A DNA stretch of 64,000 nt from Echinometra lucunter (Eukaryota; Echinodermata; Echinoidea; Camarodonta; Echinometridae). Positions 1-9,912 of this stretch are shown piece by piece (the first letter of the stretch is position 1; every line of letters starts with the position of its first letter). The stretch lies in the NCBI GenBank assembly GCA_029962745.1, contig CM057162.1:13657299-13721298 (forward strand). The letters run 5' to 3'. Below the pieces are notes generated by a model. It worked only from the letters and a program-made list of their open reading frames with translations, was not told the origin of the DNA and ran no database searches. A program made the translations under genes and the position numbers.

Positions 1-640
1 TCATGTATTTTGATGAAGAGTTATCACCTACCATAAAAAAGAGTAAATATATTTCCTCACTCGCTGCGCTCGCTCATATAATATTTAGATGCAGGATGGC
101 CTTTCAAAGCAAATAAATTAGGTAAGAGAGGTGACCAAATATATTAGAATAGATATTTTAAAGGCCCGTCGTGCATTTGATGAAGAACTTTCATTTTTAT
201 CATATGCATTTGTCCTTGCTCGCTCTTATATAATATTCAGATAGGCCTACAAGATGGATTTGGGAAAGCAAACGAATTCGGCAAGCGAGGTGATAAAATG
301 TATATGTATAAGTTAGACATCTCATAGTTAATGTATTTGGATGAAGAATCATCACTTCTACCAAGAAAAAGAGTTTATAGATTTTTTCCTCGCTCGCTGC
401 GCTTTAAGGTGGTTTTTGAAGCGAATGAATCAGGCGGGAGAGGTGACCAAATAGATAATTTAGATATCTTTAAGCCCATCTTTAGTTTGATGAAGAAATA
501 TCACTTCTACGAAAGAGAGTTTATATTTTTCCTCGCTCACTGTGCTCGCTTGGATTATATTTAGATACAGAATGTTTTCGGAAAACAAACACATTCAGCA
601 AGAGAGGGTGAACAAAATAAGGAAAATATGATAGAGGCAC
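1..640. repeat. Four tandem ~150-170 bp units
   Basis: Four diverged direct copies begin near 8, 178, 341 and 488. Each has a TGATGAAGAA-like start, a GAGTTTATA stretch, the C/G-rich CTCGCTCGCTGCGCTCGCT motif, an ATATTTAGATA-like stretch and an AGAGAGGTGACCAAATA-like end. The third copy lacks part of the middle. Short ORFs across it are by-products of the repeat. The array may continue left of the window. Confidence 0.7.
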
Positions 641-1035
641 ATAATAGAACATGCCTCGTGGGCTTTATACAGTTTAATTTATCGACGTTGGTCGTGGGTA
701 ATCGGTGGCATTGTTTGGCAATCTTGCCTCTACACCCCGCCCCCCATTGAAAAAAAGTCTAGCGAGCCCCTGCCAGTAGAAATCCTTTATTTTGAGAAAT
801 TCTATTTAACAGGGTCAGACTCCCCTCCCTCTTTAGAATGATAAATGCGCCTCTGATTCTCTGGTTCCATCGCTAAACCGCAAAAAAATGTGCACCGCTC
901 GGTAGCAAGCCTCCCTTTGGTAAACCTGGATCCGCCTATGCTGCTATAAGGAGATTCCTGCTATAACACAGTAATTTTGAGGTTCTCAAGGACCTTGTTA
1001 TACTGAGTTCCACTGTACTGTACTGTACTATACTA
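641..1035. other. Non-coding stretch with a degenerate half copy of the next MITE
   Basis: No gene is recognised. Around 975-1016 there is a diverged, inverted partial copy of the neighbouring element (GAGGTTCTCAAGGACCTTG, then a terminal-like CCACTGTA), so this family has landed here more than once. Confidence 0.4.
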
Positions 1036-1037
1036 TA

Positions 1038-1220
1038 CAGTGAAACCTCATTATATCAAGGTCCTTGGACCATGAAAATTACCTTGTTATATCAGGTTTC
1101 TTGTTGTAGCAGGGTAAAAAAACAAAGAAAAACAAAGAAATACAAAGAGCAGGGACCCGTAAAATTACCTTGTTATAACAGTTTTGTTATATCAGACCTC
1201 TTTCTAAAGAGGTTTCACTG
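1038..1220. mobile_element. 183-bp TA-flanked MITE (pogo/Tc1-mariner type)
   Basis: The ends are perfect inverted repeats, CAGTGAAACCTC on the left and GAGGTTTCACTG on the right, flanked on both sides by TA (1036-1037 and 1221-1222). The interior repeats short TATATCA/CCTTG motifs. The CAGTG(G/A)AACCTC end is common in Tigger/pogo-like non-autonomous elements of animals. There is no coding capacity. Confidence 0.75.
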
Positions 1221-1222
1221 TA

Positions 1223-1870
1223 GTATACTATAAACTGGTTGAATACACATGTACAGGGATGCTGCTGAAAAAATTTTATTTTAGGCCTAAATGGTATAAT
1301 ACATGTACAATGTATGTATTTTCAATAAACATAAAATGAATTATTATATTACCCTTTTGTTATATAGTGTGCAAGCAGTAAGTTAATTGTCTCACACTTC
1401 AATATGTCACAACTGAAAAAAAAAGTGATTTTCAGTCATGTGTCATCTCGATGCTACAAATGAACCTTCAGGTGTCAGAAAAGGTTTGAAGCTCTTTTCA
1501 CTCCAAAATGTTAAAGGGAATAAAGAGTACTGGTCAAGGAAAATTATTCTTTCTCGTTTCAATTCAGTGATGGTTATGTACAGTCCCACATACACATATT
1601 TGTGTGTGTTATTTGTCAACATGCTATTTCAGTTGGTGATTTGATAACGTAAAAAGTGTTCCATTGTTTCAAATAGTATTGTTGTGTACCAAATTTCATT
1701 TTCTGCAATGATAAAGAACAGTTTCAAGGAATTTTCAGTCCAAATTGAATTCTTTTGTAATTGCTCACATTACATGTATCTTTAAGTTAATTCTTAACCA
1801 GGGAAATAAGCTTTATACAATATATATCTACTACAAAAAAATATAAAAAACTAAATGAATCCTCAATTGC
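1223..1870. other. No recognisable feature
   Basis: AT-rich non-coding sequence. One 68-codon ORF (1438-1644, plus strand) has no recognisable motif, no splice context and no repeat partner, so it is not called. Confidence 0.4.
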
Positions 1871-1879
1871 GCGCGGTCA

Positions 1880-2285
1880 CAAAATTCATGCCCCCCAATT
1901 GCCAGATCACAAATATATGGCACATTCAAGTAATTTTTTTTTTATTTTTTCATGCATACAATGACATTTTTTACCTTGACCTCTGACCTTGTGACCCCAA
2001 ATCGAATGAGACCATCATGAGACCTTCCATATGCATACATGAGCCAAGTTTGAACTGAACTGTCACAGAGTTGTTAAGTTATCTCAATAACAAGCAATTT
2101 TAATGTATATAATGACCTCTATGACCTTTAACCTTTAACCTTGAGACCCCAAATTTTAATCAGATCATTTTCCCTCTCATATGCATACACAAGCCAAGTT
2201 TGAAGTTGATCCGTCAAATGGTTCTGAAGTTATCGCGAGAACGAAAACAGGACAGACGGACGGACAACCCAAAAACATAATGCCT
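1880..2285. repeat. Partial copy of the TGACCTTTGACC satellite element
   Basis: Holds about two units of the ~150-bp family seen in full at 35997-37033: TGACCTTGACCTCTGACC, GACCCCAAAT, TATGCATACA, GCCAAGTTTGAA and a GACGGACGGACAACCC tail ending in ATAATGCCTCCGG. The left edge (TTCATGCCCCCCAATTGCC) is a diverged version of the terminal repeat. The right terminal repeat is missing. Confidence 0.7.
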
Positions 2286-2289
2286 CCGG

Positions 2290-2510
2290 TTTTAGGACTT
2301 CAAACATTTTTCCTTTTTTTCACTGAAGGCTAAGGACTTAGAAAATTTTTGGCTAAAGGCTTAGCACTTAGATTTTTTTTCGCTAAAAATTAAGGACTTA
2401 GAAAATTTTCAGCCAAAGGCTAAGGGCTTAGGTTTTTTCACTATAAAGGTTAAGGACTCAGATAATTTTCAGCCAAAGGTTGAAGACTTGGTAAAAATGT
2501 TTAATGATTA
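2290..2510. repeat. Short tandem repeat, ~50-60 bp unit
   Basis: Repeats of (G)CTAAGGACTTAGAAAATTTT and CAGCCAAAGGCTAAGG-like blocks, about four diverged copies. Non-coding. Confidence 0.55.
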
Positions 2511-2689
2511 TTGCTAAATGCTAAGAGTGTGTCCTGAAAGGTTACCGTAAATTGTAAAAGCTAAGGTTAAGCATTCACAGCTGTTAGCCTTAAACTGGTA
2601 ATCCTAACATTAACCTTTAAATGTTAATGAAAGATTAAGAAACTTTTATCTTAACCTTTCCATTTGGTAAGGGTGAGAGCTTGTCTTCA

Positions 2690-3890
2690 CTGGATAATCA
2701 AGAAAGGGCATTATTGGTCTTAATTTGTCTATTCTATGCACTTACATAATATCCATGTCATATGAATGCTATATTTTTAACTCAAGGTATTTCACTACAC
2801 ATTATCCCTATGGATTTTGCAAAAAGTAAGAAAGGAATCATACTTCATTCTTCATTCTAATTTATTGTTTACTGAACCTGAAGTAAACCCTTGAGACCTC
2901 CTTCACCACCCCCAACACATCTTAAAGATTTCTTTGAACTGCTGAAAATGCTAAAACCTAGAATTAATACCTGGCCTCCAGTTTTCAGTGGAGGCCAATT
3001 TAAATGAAAAAAAAAATCTTCATGTAGCCTACATTATCAAAGATATATTGAGTTCCATAAACCAGTATCTCATCAAGGTTATAATTTTTTTTTTAATTCA
3101 TGCATTGTTAACAAAATCGTTTCTGGTATTGGTAATCCAAATTATTAGTATCTTTTATACTTGGATTGTAATTTTGCACTTAGCAAATCAACATTCACAC
3201 ATTATTCCCCTCTCCCACAAAAGGGGTACAGTTTAAAAGGGATGCTTCTATCACGACCAAACTAATTTTACATGCAGCCATCATCTGAAGGTGAAATTTA
3301 TTTGCTAAATAAGAGATTAAATGCAACAAATCTGTATGTCATGCACAGTATAAGTTATCCCCAGTTCGTATCACATTTCTCTGTCTACTGGAAGTAATAT
3401 CAACATAAATCATAACAGCAGATTCCATAACAACATAAGGAAGTACCATATGATTTTAAAGCTTATGTAAAGTTTGCTACAAAATACCTCTTAATTTGGA
3501 TAATGTAAAATGTGTAATTTAAACAACTACTATAAAAGTGTTTTCCTTATTGAACATTCAGATTGTTTCATCTCATTTGGTCTGATGGCATTTTGCCTAG
3601 AATCAAGCTTGTCAAGTCAAATGCATCGTTGAGAGAGGACAAAGAATGGGGCAGGGCAGAGCATTTTCAGCGAACTATGCTCTGCCCATCCATCTCCAAT
3701 CCATTGTCCTCACCATTCTGGCACATCTGATCTCCATCCAGTTTGTCTTTCACACCTTACTGGTCTGAAATCATTTTTCTACAGACCTTTTTGTCTACTA
3801 GCCACATGCTCTAATCATCAGGTTCTCCAATATCCACAAGCTCATCAGTTGGTATCATGACCAATTGGGCATCTCACTGTTTCTCATTGT
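2690..3890. repeat. Copy of an NLR LRR-intron, direct repeat of 16345-17551
   Basis: About 1.2 kb aligns base for base with 16345-17551 with only scattered differences (for example the CTGGCCTCCAGTTTTCAGTG, TTATCAAAGATATATTGAG and GGGGCAGGGCAGAGCATTTT blocks). The 16.3-17.5 kb copy is the intron after LRR exon 17995-18162, so this is probably the remains of a further exon-intron unit of the same gene or of a duplicate. The match ends abruptly at about 3888, where the other copy carries a MITE. No LRR exon is seen next to it. Confidence 0.7.
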
Positions 3891-4061
3891 CTGATATGCA
3901 GGCAATTGAACAAAGCTGGTGACTCTGACCGGGGAGCGAAACTTTTTTCCGACATTTTCGCTCCTTGCGCGTGCGCACATGGTCATTTTCCGAGAGCTCA
4001 TAAATATTCATATGTACGTCCTGAAACCATCAATCAGGTCATTCTCCGCGCGCGATTTCAT
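3891..4061. other. Short unique stretch left of the DIRS element
   Basis: Contains GC-rich CGCGCG/TGCGCGTGCGC motifs. The minus strand here does not encode the LRR exon expected after an NLR intron. Confidence 0.35.
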
Positions 4062-4290
4062 AAATCAGAATGCTCAGTAGTGAGCATATTATTTACTAAC
4101 AAGCTATACTTACCTATACCATCTCATCAAACTGCTATTCGTTACCCTGACCCGAATAGCCACCGGTAAAAAACTCCCCGAAAGAGGCTAACTGAAATCA
4201 GGTAGCCTGGGAAACCCGACACGGAACGAGACCCATAATACCCGCTCGCCGCATATAAGCCTCCTCTTTCGTTGCCAAGGAGGGGCGAAG
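4062..4290. repeat. DIRS left inverted terminal repeat
   Basis: From about 4095 the sequence is the inverse complement of 10665-10845 with few differences (GCTATACTTACCTATACC, CGAATAGCCACCGGTAAAAA, GCATATAAGCCTCCTCTTTC). The outermost ~30 bp (AAATCAGAATGCTCAGTAGT and on) is specific to this end. Confidence 0.88.
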
Positions 4291-4316
4291 TCTGCTGGGG
4301 AGGACGGGTGGGGAGT

Positions 4317-4420
4317 TATAGGTAAGTATAGCTTGTTAGTAAATAATATGCTCACTACTGAGCATTCTGATTTACTACACTGCGCTATACTTACCTATAC
4401 CATCTCATCAAATTGCTAGA
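4317..4420. repeat. DIRS internal complementary region (ICR)
   Basis: Bases 4317-4373 are the inverse complement of the outermost left end (4062-4117). Bases 4371-4420 are the inverse complement of the outermost right end (about 10797-10845). The two halves share one TTT/AAA triplet at 4371-4373. This double complementarity is diagnostic of DIRS elements, where the region is thought to template completion of the terminal repeats through a circular intermediate. Confidence 0.9.
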
Positions 4421-4604
4421 ATAGCACGGAAAAACTGGAGGAGGGGCAGAAATGAGACCCTTCTCAGACATGTTAGCATAACAACGATAAAGAAACTGAT
4501 TGACTATAAAATGGAGTAGTCTCCCAACTGGAGAAACTACTCTAGGAAAACAGGGATATAAATATCATCAACCTCGTTAATGAAAAATATCAACTGGAAA
4601 TAGT
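4421..4604. other. DIRS 3' untranslated spacer
   Basis: AT-rich sequence between the recombinase stop and the ICR. No feature beyond its place in the element. Confidence 0.5.
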
Positions 4605-5720
4605 CTAGGAACGATTAGGACAAGATAGAACTGCCGAGGCAAAACCTGTGTCTCGGCTAATTACATCGGATAAGTAATAAGATACAAAGGTATTGGAATT
4701 GGTCCAATAGGCTGCCTGGAGGATCTCTTCCATAGAGGTACCCTGAAAGAGCGCCCAAGATGCTGCTATGCCCCGTGTATCGTGGGCTCTAATGGACCCT
4801 GATAATATGGCGTCCTCTCCACCCGACCTGATCCCCTGCACTAACCATCGAGAAATTGTAATTGGACTAACAGGGCCGTGAGGTTCTACTGAACTAATGA
4901 ACAGTTGGTGGGAAGTGCGAATACACTTAGTCCTATCAATGTACCACTTCAAGGCACGTACGGGACACCATAACCTATCTTCGGAAACTGACGAGAGATT
5001 GCTAATGACTGGAAGAACAATTTCACAGGGTTTAGAGGTTTCTTTTTGATTCTTAGCTAGGAAACCCGGTCTAGGGATCAAGCGGACTCTGTCCTTCTCC
5101 CAACGGATATGACCCGGCCTTACCGTGAGTGCATGAAGCAAACTACGTCTTTGACCTGAAGCTATAGCCAACAAGAAGGCTGTCTTAATGGACAGATCAA
5201 GGAGGGAGCATTTATGCATGGGTTCAAAGGGGGATTCGGCTAGGGCCCGAAGGACCCGTGGAAGGTCCCAATTGGGGAAGAGTCTTCGGCTAGGAGGATT
5301 CTGCAAGAAAAAGGATCTTGTTAGTCTGGCAAGGACAACTGAATTCGAAATAGTCTCCCCATTAGAGAAGCCTGAATGAATGGCTGCTATGGCTGACCTG
5401 TAACCCCTTATGGAGGAGACTGATAAACCTTCGTCAAATAATAGAAGTAAGAAATCTGCTATCTTACCTAAAGAGGCAGAGGTTGGATCAATCTGTAAAC
5501 TGCCGCACCACTGGAAGTATCTCTGGAGTCTAGAATCATAAGTGTTCCTGGTGGAGGATCGCAGGAATCTAGAGGCCATGTCTGCAGCTCTCTCCGAAAG
5601 GCCCGCTTTTGCTGCTGATTTCCTGAGATGGGCCAGAGTGTTAGGCAAAGCCTTTCGGGGTTCGGGTAATAAGTGTCCGTCCCGGGTTGTTTCAGGAGGT
5701 CCACCAGTGGGGGTAGCCAT
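4605..5720 (-). CDS. DIRS tyrosine recombinase
   Basis: About 371 codons from the ATG at 5720. The product would integrate the circular DNA form of the retroelement. Residues 26-150 form an all-alpha, SAM-like N-terminal domain (SSTRNTYDSRLQRYF). The catalytic domain shows the R-H-R-Y set: Arg in SGQRRS (about 190), His313 and Arg316 in HDTRG, Trp339 at the H/W position and Tyr348/349 in SYYL. The frame stays open upstream to 7472 (955 codons in all), but that part overlaps the RT gene in another frame and shows no domain. I placed the start at 5720 because recognisable sequence begins just after it. It overlaps the RT frame by about 250 bp, typical of DIRS. Confidence 0.9.
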   Translation of the reverse strand: MATPTGGPPETTRDGHLLPEPRKALPNTLAHLRKSAAKAGLSERAADMASRFLRSSTRNTYDSRLQRYFQWCGSLQIDPTSASLGKIADFLLLLFDEGLSVSSIRGYRSAIAAIHSGFSNGETISNSVVLARLTRSFFLQNPPSRRLFPNWDLPRVLRALAESPFEPMHKCSLLDLSIKTAFLLAIASGQRRSLLHALTVRPGHIRWEKDRVRLIPRPGFLAKNQKETSKPCEIVLPVISNLSSVSEDRLWCPVRALKWYIDRTKCIRTSHQLFISSVEPHGPVSPITISRWLVQGIRSGGEDAILSGSIRAHDTRGIAASWALFQGTSMEEILQAAYWTNSNTFVSYYLSDVISRDTGFASAVLSCPNRS

Positions 5721-7879
5721 TTTGGAGTCCCCACCAGGAGATCTGTAAGTGTTGTGAACCATGGTCTCCTCGGCCACCAAGGTGCGATGAGGAGAACGTA
5801 AGCTTCTTCCTTCCTCACTTTCTCCAGCACTTGAGGTATTATGGGAAAGGGCGGAAAGGCGTAACCCAGGATCCCCTTCCATGGGATCGTTAGGGAGTCT
5901 GTCGCAAAGGCTACGGGATCTTGATGCTTCGTGCAATAAATCGGGAGCTGCTTGTTCAGGGCTGATGCAAATAAGTCTATCTGAGGCTGGTCGCCCTGAC
6001 TGAAGATTCTCTCCACGATGGTGTGATTGAGTTGCCATTTTGACGGGAGATAACTTCCCCGAGAGAGGAAGTCTGCTATGTAATTCTCTTTTCCTGGGAT
6101 GTGGCAAGCCTTTAGGGTTATGCGATTGTTCTGGCACCATGCTAGAATTTCCAATGTCAGGAGGCAGAGAGTAGGTGACCTTGTCCCTCCTTCCCTGTTT
6201 ATGTAGGAGACCACTGTGCTGTTGTCTGATTTCACCAGAATGCACTGGTTGGCAACTTGGGGGAGGAAGGCAAGTAGAGCCAGCTGAACTGCCTTCATTT
6301 CTAGAGCATTGATATGCTGTGCTGAAACTCTTCCTTGCCATTGGCCGGAGGCTTTGAATTTCCCCATGTGTGCTCCCCAACCCAGCTTTGAAGCATCGGT
6401 CGTTAGGGTGAGAGTTGGTTTCAGGTTCTGAGTTTGCTTCCCTTGGTTCAGAAATCGACATGCTGACCACAGATGAATTGCATGCATCATCGCATCTGTC
6501 ATGGGAACAAGATGGTCCCTGGGGTGAATTCTGGGCCTGAAGTGTCTCAGGAAGTGCAGTTGGAGTGGCCTCATATGTCGTCTGCACTGCGGGATTAGAT
6601 CCACTAGGCTTGCTAATAGGCCTAGGAAAATTTGCCAAGTTCTGGCTGGCGAGTATGATTTTGAGTAGAGCTCTGCACCTACTGACTGAATCCTCTTTAT
6701 TCTGTGAGGGGAAGGGCGAACTATTAAGTTTGGGATGGATATTATCGCCCCTAGAAACTCTGGTGATCTTGTTGGTGTGAACCTCGATTTTTCTTCGTTG
6801 ATCAGAAACCCTAGATCCGAAGCCAGCTTTCGGACAATGCTTACGTTGTAGGCAAGAGTGGTCCTGGATGGGCCGAGGAGGAGCCAGTCGTCCAGGTAAC
6901 AGAAGATAGTAATGCCTCGCCTTCTTAACTCTGCGGCGAGGACTCTCACCAGTCGGGAAAATATCCTTGGGGCAGGCTTTAGGCCGAACGGAAGGGCTAT
7001 GAACTGGTAGCAAACGTCTCCTACTTTGAAGCCCAGAAACTTGCAGGCCTCTGGGGCTATGGGGACATGATAGTAAGCGTCTCTGAGGTCTATGGTGACT
7101 GCCCATTGGTTGGGTTTTATCAGAGGTAGGATGGTGGTAAGGGATTCCATTCTGAATGTCTGATCTGGAAGGAGTTTGTTTACCTTCTTTAGGTTGATTA
7201 TCATGCGGAAACCCCTGGAGCGTTTCTTTACCAGGAAAACAGGGGAGAGGATGAGGGACTTGTGGTCTTGGACTGTTACGATAGCTCCTTTCTGGAGTAG
7301 GGACTGTATTTCTGACCGGAGAGCCTCTCGGCGTGAGGGATCCCTTGGTATGGGGGTCTGTTGCCGATAACGGGAAGGATGAATTACTCTTGGGAAATTT
7401 GGATTGTATCCCGACCTTATTATCTCTAGAACAAATTTGTCTTTGGTTATCTTTTCCCAGTTCTGTAAGCAAAGAAATAGTCTTCCCCCTACTGGGACTT
7501 GCTGAAGGTGGGGAAGGACTAGTGTTTGATTGTCAAAAGTCCCGGTTATGAGTGGGGGCCCTGAATTCGGTGCGCTGAAAGTGGGCCTGGCGGCCCCGTC
7601 CCCCACCCCGAGGTTTCCTATGACTTTCCCCGCGGCCCCTTTCATTCCTGGCGTCGCCACCAGAGCGAGGGAAGAAGGAGAGGGATGACCCCTTATGTTC
7701 ATTGTAGGTCTGGGGCTGGGGTCTGGAGCTAGAGCTAGCATAAGGGGGCCTCTGGGCCTGGCCCTGGGATGGTCTAGGGCCCGGCGGACTAGGTCTACTC
7801 GAGGAGAGTTTATAAAAAGTCTTGTCAGCTGTGGTGCTGGCTGAAATAGACTCGTCCAATACTTCTTGAAAGTGTCCAT
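5468..7879 (-). CDS. DIRS reverse transcriptase / RNase H / methyltransferase-like polyprotein
   Basis: 803 codons, open throughout. RT occupies about residues 190-400: FRMIINLKKVN, a palm aspartate in TIDLRDAYYHV, ALPFGLKPAP and the catalytic YLDD at 328-331. RNase H is at about 490-610, with acidic residues in TTDASKLGWG, NALEMKAV, VKSDNSTV and the ENYIADFLSR end. The next ~120 residues (DLFAS, YAFPPF near 675, LLIAPWWP) match the DAM-like methyltransferase block known from many DIRS elements; FPPF stands where a DPPY motif would be, so catalysis is doubtful. The first ~110 codons overlap the gag frame, so the true start may lie further in, or expression may depend on reinitiation or frameshifting. 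Confidence 0.92.
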   Translation of the reverse strand: MDTFKKYWTSLFQPAPQLTRLFINSPRVDLVRRALDHPRARPRGPLMLALAPDPSPRPTMNIRGHPSPSSLALVATPGMKGAAGKVIGNLGVGDGAARPTFSAPNSGPPLITGTFDNQTLVLPHLQQVPVGGRLFLCLQNWEKITKDKFVLEIIRSGYNPNFPRVIHPSRYRQQTPIPRDPSRREALRSEIQSLLQKGAIVTVQDHKSLILSPVFLVKKRSRGFRMIINLKKVNKLLPDQTFRMESLTTILPLIKPNQWAVTIDLRDAYYHVPIAPEACKFLGFKVGDVCYQFIALPFGLKPAPRIFSRLVRVLAAELRRRGITIFCYLDDWLLLGPSRTTLAYNVSIVRKLASDLGFLINEEKSRFTPTRSPEFLGAIISIPNLIVRPSPHRIKRIQSVGAELYSKSYSPARTWQIFLGLLASLVDLIPQCRRHMRPLQLHFLRHFRPRIHPRDHLVPMTDAMMHAIHLWSACRFLNQGKQTQNLKPTLTLTTDASKLGWGAHMGKFKASGQWQGRVSAQHINALEMKAVQLALLAFLPQVANQCILVKSDNSTVVSYINREGGTRSPTLCLLTLEILAWCQNNRITLKACHIPGKENYIADFLSRGSYLPSKWQLNHTIVERIFSQGDQPQIDLFASALNKQLPIYCTKHQDPVAFATDSLTIPWKGILGYAFPPFPIIPQVLEKVRKEEAYVLLIAPWWPRRPWFTTLTDLLVGTPKWLPPLVDLLKQPGTDTYYPNPERLCLTLWPISGNQQQKRAFRRELQTWPLDSCDPPPGTLMILDSRDTSSGAAVYRLIQPLPL

Positions 7880-8895
7880 GAAACAAGTCCTTACCTTCGC
7901 AAGGAAGCTTATTGAGAAGTCTGGCTGCCCCTTTCTCGATCTTGAGAGTATCTAGAACTTTAGCCCTCCTTGCCCTCGTGCATAGCAGTGTTGATCTTGC
8001 TGCTTGCTCATACTGGAGATCAGCGATTTTTGTGAGTGACTCTAACAATAAGTTCTTGTCATTGGTAGAGACTCCAAGCTGCTCAGCCTCACTAAGAGCG
8101 GTTAACAGGCACCCCTGATACATCGCGAGTCTCATACTGCTCCGGGCGGCCGCGTCCAGCGCTGCTAGCTGATAGTCGGCTGAGCGGTAACCAGTGCCGC
8201 GGAGAGGGTTACGGCCCGATCTAGACTTCCTCGCTCCCGCATCCCCGACACGGAAAGCAACGTCCGGGACTGAAGGTGTGCACAAAAAATCCTCAAAGTC
8301 TTGAGCGGCAAACCGATAATCCTTCGAGACTTCTTTACTGATCGGTTTAAGCCGAGAGTGTTGCTTATCTAGGACCCGAAAGCAGGATTTATACGGAGCG
8401 TCCATCTTGATCGCAGGATTGACTTCGTCCGAACGACTAAGGGACGAGTTCAGGCGGAAGATTGACTTCTCTCGCTCAGTTTCGCTAATGGTACTGTCTT
8501 CGGCCCGAAGTTGAGGGGAGTATTTAGTCAATATCAGGGCTGACTGATGCCTGTTCCCACTAGCCGGAGTATCGCGTTCGTGTATGCCAGAACTCTCTCG
8601 TACCCCTAATGGTGATTCTCCTCGTTCTAATCCCATTTGCTGGGCAGCTTGCAGGGAATGCACGGGGCTGCTATTAGAATTTGATGGGGAGAAATCGCCC
8701 CAATCTCTTCTGCGAGATGTAACAGGTCGGTGGTAATCGAATTCCGAATCAGATTCTCCCACAATGGAAATCTCCTCGTTTCTATTCTGTCCCTTCCTTT
8801 CTCTGCGAGGCGAGTATTCGCTAGCTTTTTCTCTACGGCTTGTACGAGGCGAGTTATCATTAGCCCCCACACCGCGACCGGTACGAGGCGATCTA
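7533..8895 (-). pseudogene. DIRS gag-like protein, C-terminal part (split by a transposon)
   Basis: About 450 codons of a gag-type ORF: an Arg/Ser-rich start, a helical middle (DAAARSSMRLAMYQG, then EAEQLGV) and a basic Gly/Arg-rich tail (RGRGESHRKPRGGGRGR) that probably binds RNA. The frame now runs into the mariner-type insert and picks up 14 foreign codons (starting MPLKLGLLF) from its terminal repeat. These are not native gag. The N-terminal part is at 9913-10591. Its end overlaps the start of the RT frame. Confidence 0.8.
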
Positions 8896-9912
8896 CAGTG
8901 TGTCTCTAAAAAAAGTAAACCCAACTTCAACGGCAAATTTTCAGAAAACTATAAAATATTTACACATTATTTTTTATGGTTAGATAGTCCAATAAGTCCT
9001 CTGTCCAATGATACCACGTAGGTTATGTAACTCTCATGCATGACTGAGCATGATTCAACTTAGTGAATGGGTGTGAAATCATCACTGTGGCAAGTTAGAA
9101 TTGCACTTTGATTGGAAGTTCATCAATCAAATGACATAGGAAATGTCCGATTTCTTACGAGCATAGCTTAGGGATGTGTACCCTCGACATGACCGCCATT
9201 CCTTTCGATACAAAGCTCGCAACGCCTCCTCATGTCCCTGACAGCACGCCTGATCATTCCCTGATCTTGTCGTAATCGGTTCACTTCACCTGTTATCCGT
9301 TGCCTCAGCTCCTGAATTGTGGCCGGTGGGGTTTGGAACACTTTTCCTTTAAGAGACCCCCAAAGAAAGAAATCGCATGGTGTCAGATCTGGTGAACGTG
9401 TAGGCCACTCAACTGGGAAATGAAGAGCAATGATGCGATTGCCAAAGAGTTCAGTCAAACGATTCCTCACAGCAATAAGTCTGTGGGCTGGGAAAAGCCT
9501 CTTGAACTTCCATGAAACTTTTTGTTCCCTGGTATCGAGTTACCAGGAATACTCTCTGCTCAATTGTCAACTGTACCATGTTTGGAAAGCATGTGAAGTG
9601 TGCCTGTGTTAGGAACAACCTTTGCTGAAGTTGTTATGTAATCATAGGCCTAACATGTGACAAAAATTTAACTTCAAATAGGCCCTGAATGCATGACAAT
9701 AGCAAGAAATAACTTGCCACAGTGATGATTTGACACCAGTTCACTAAGTTGAATCATGCTCAGTCATGCATGAGAGTTAGATAACCTAAGTGATATAATT
9801 GGACAGAGGACTTATTGGACTATCTAACCATGAAAAAATCATGTGTAAATATTTTATAGTTTTCTGAAAATTTGCCGTTGAAGTTGGGTTTACTTTTTTT
9901 AGAGACACACTG
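8896..9912. mobile_element. Tc1/mariner-superfamily element with ~200-bp inverted repeats
   Basis: The terminal inverted repeats at 8896-9096 and 9711-9912 are about 200 bp long and nearly identical, beginning CAGTGTGTCTCTAAAAAAAG. TA duplications flank the element (8894-8895 and 9913-9914). The interior is only ~610 bp and carries a transposase remnant, so the element is non-autonomous. It sits inside the DIRS gag gene and is therefore younger than that insertion. Confidence 0.93.
9168..9470 (-). pseudogene. Mariner-type transposase C-terminal remnant
   Basis: The 100-codon ORF carries the motif WPTRSPDLTPCDFFLWG followed by a LKGKVF stretch, which is the third catalytic block (PDL..CDF.LW) of Tc1/mariner-superfamily DDE transposases. 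The first two acidic blocks and the DNA-binding domain are missing, so it cannot be active. Confidence 0.82.

Noticed and set aside
3860..3900. Possible terminal exon of an NLR (short frame EMPNWS and stop on the minus strand)
   Set aside because: Only a few codons, no LRR before it, and the homologous site at 17.55 kb lies in an intron interrupted by a MITE.
5721..7472. N-terminal 584 codons of the long recombinase frame as coding
   Set aside because: No domain or protein-like composition, and it lies over the well-supported RT/RNase H gene. Kept only as an observation about an open alternate frame.
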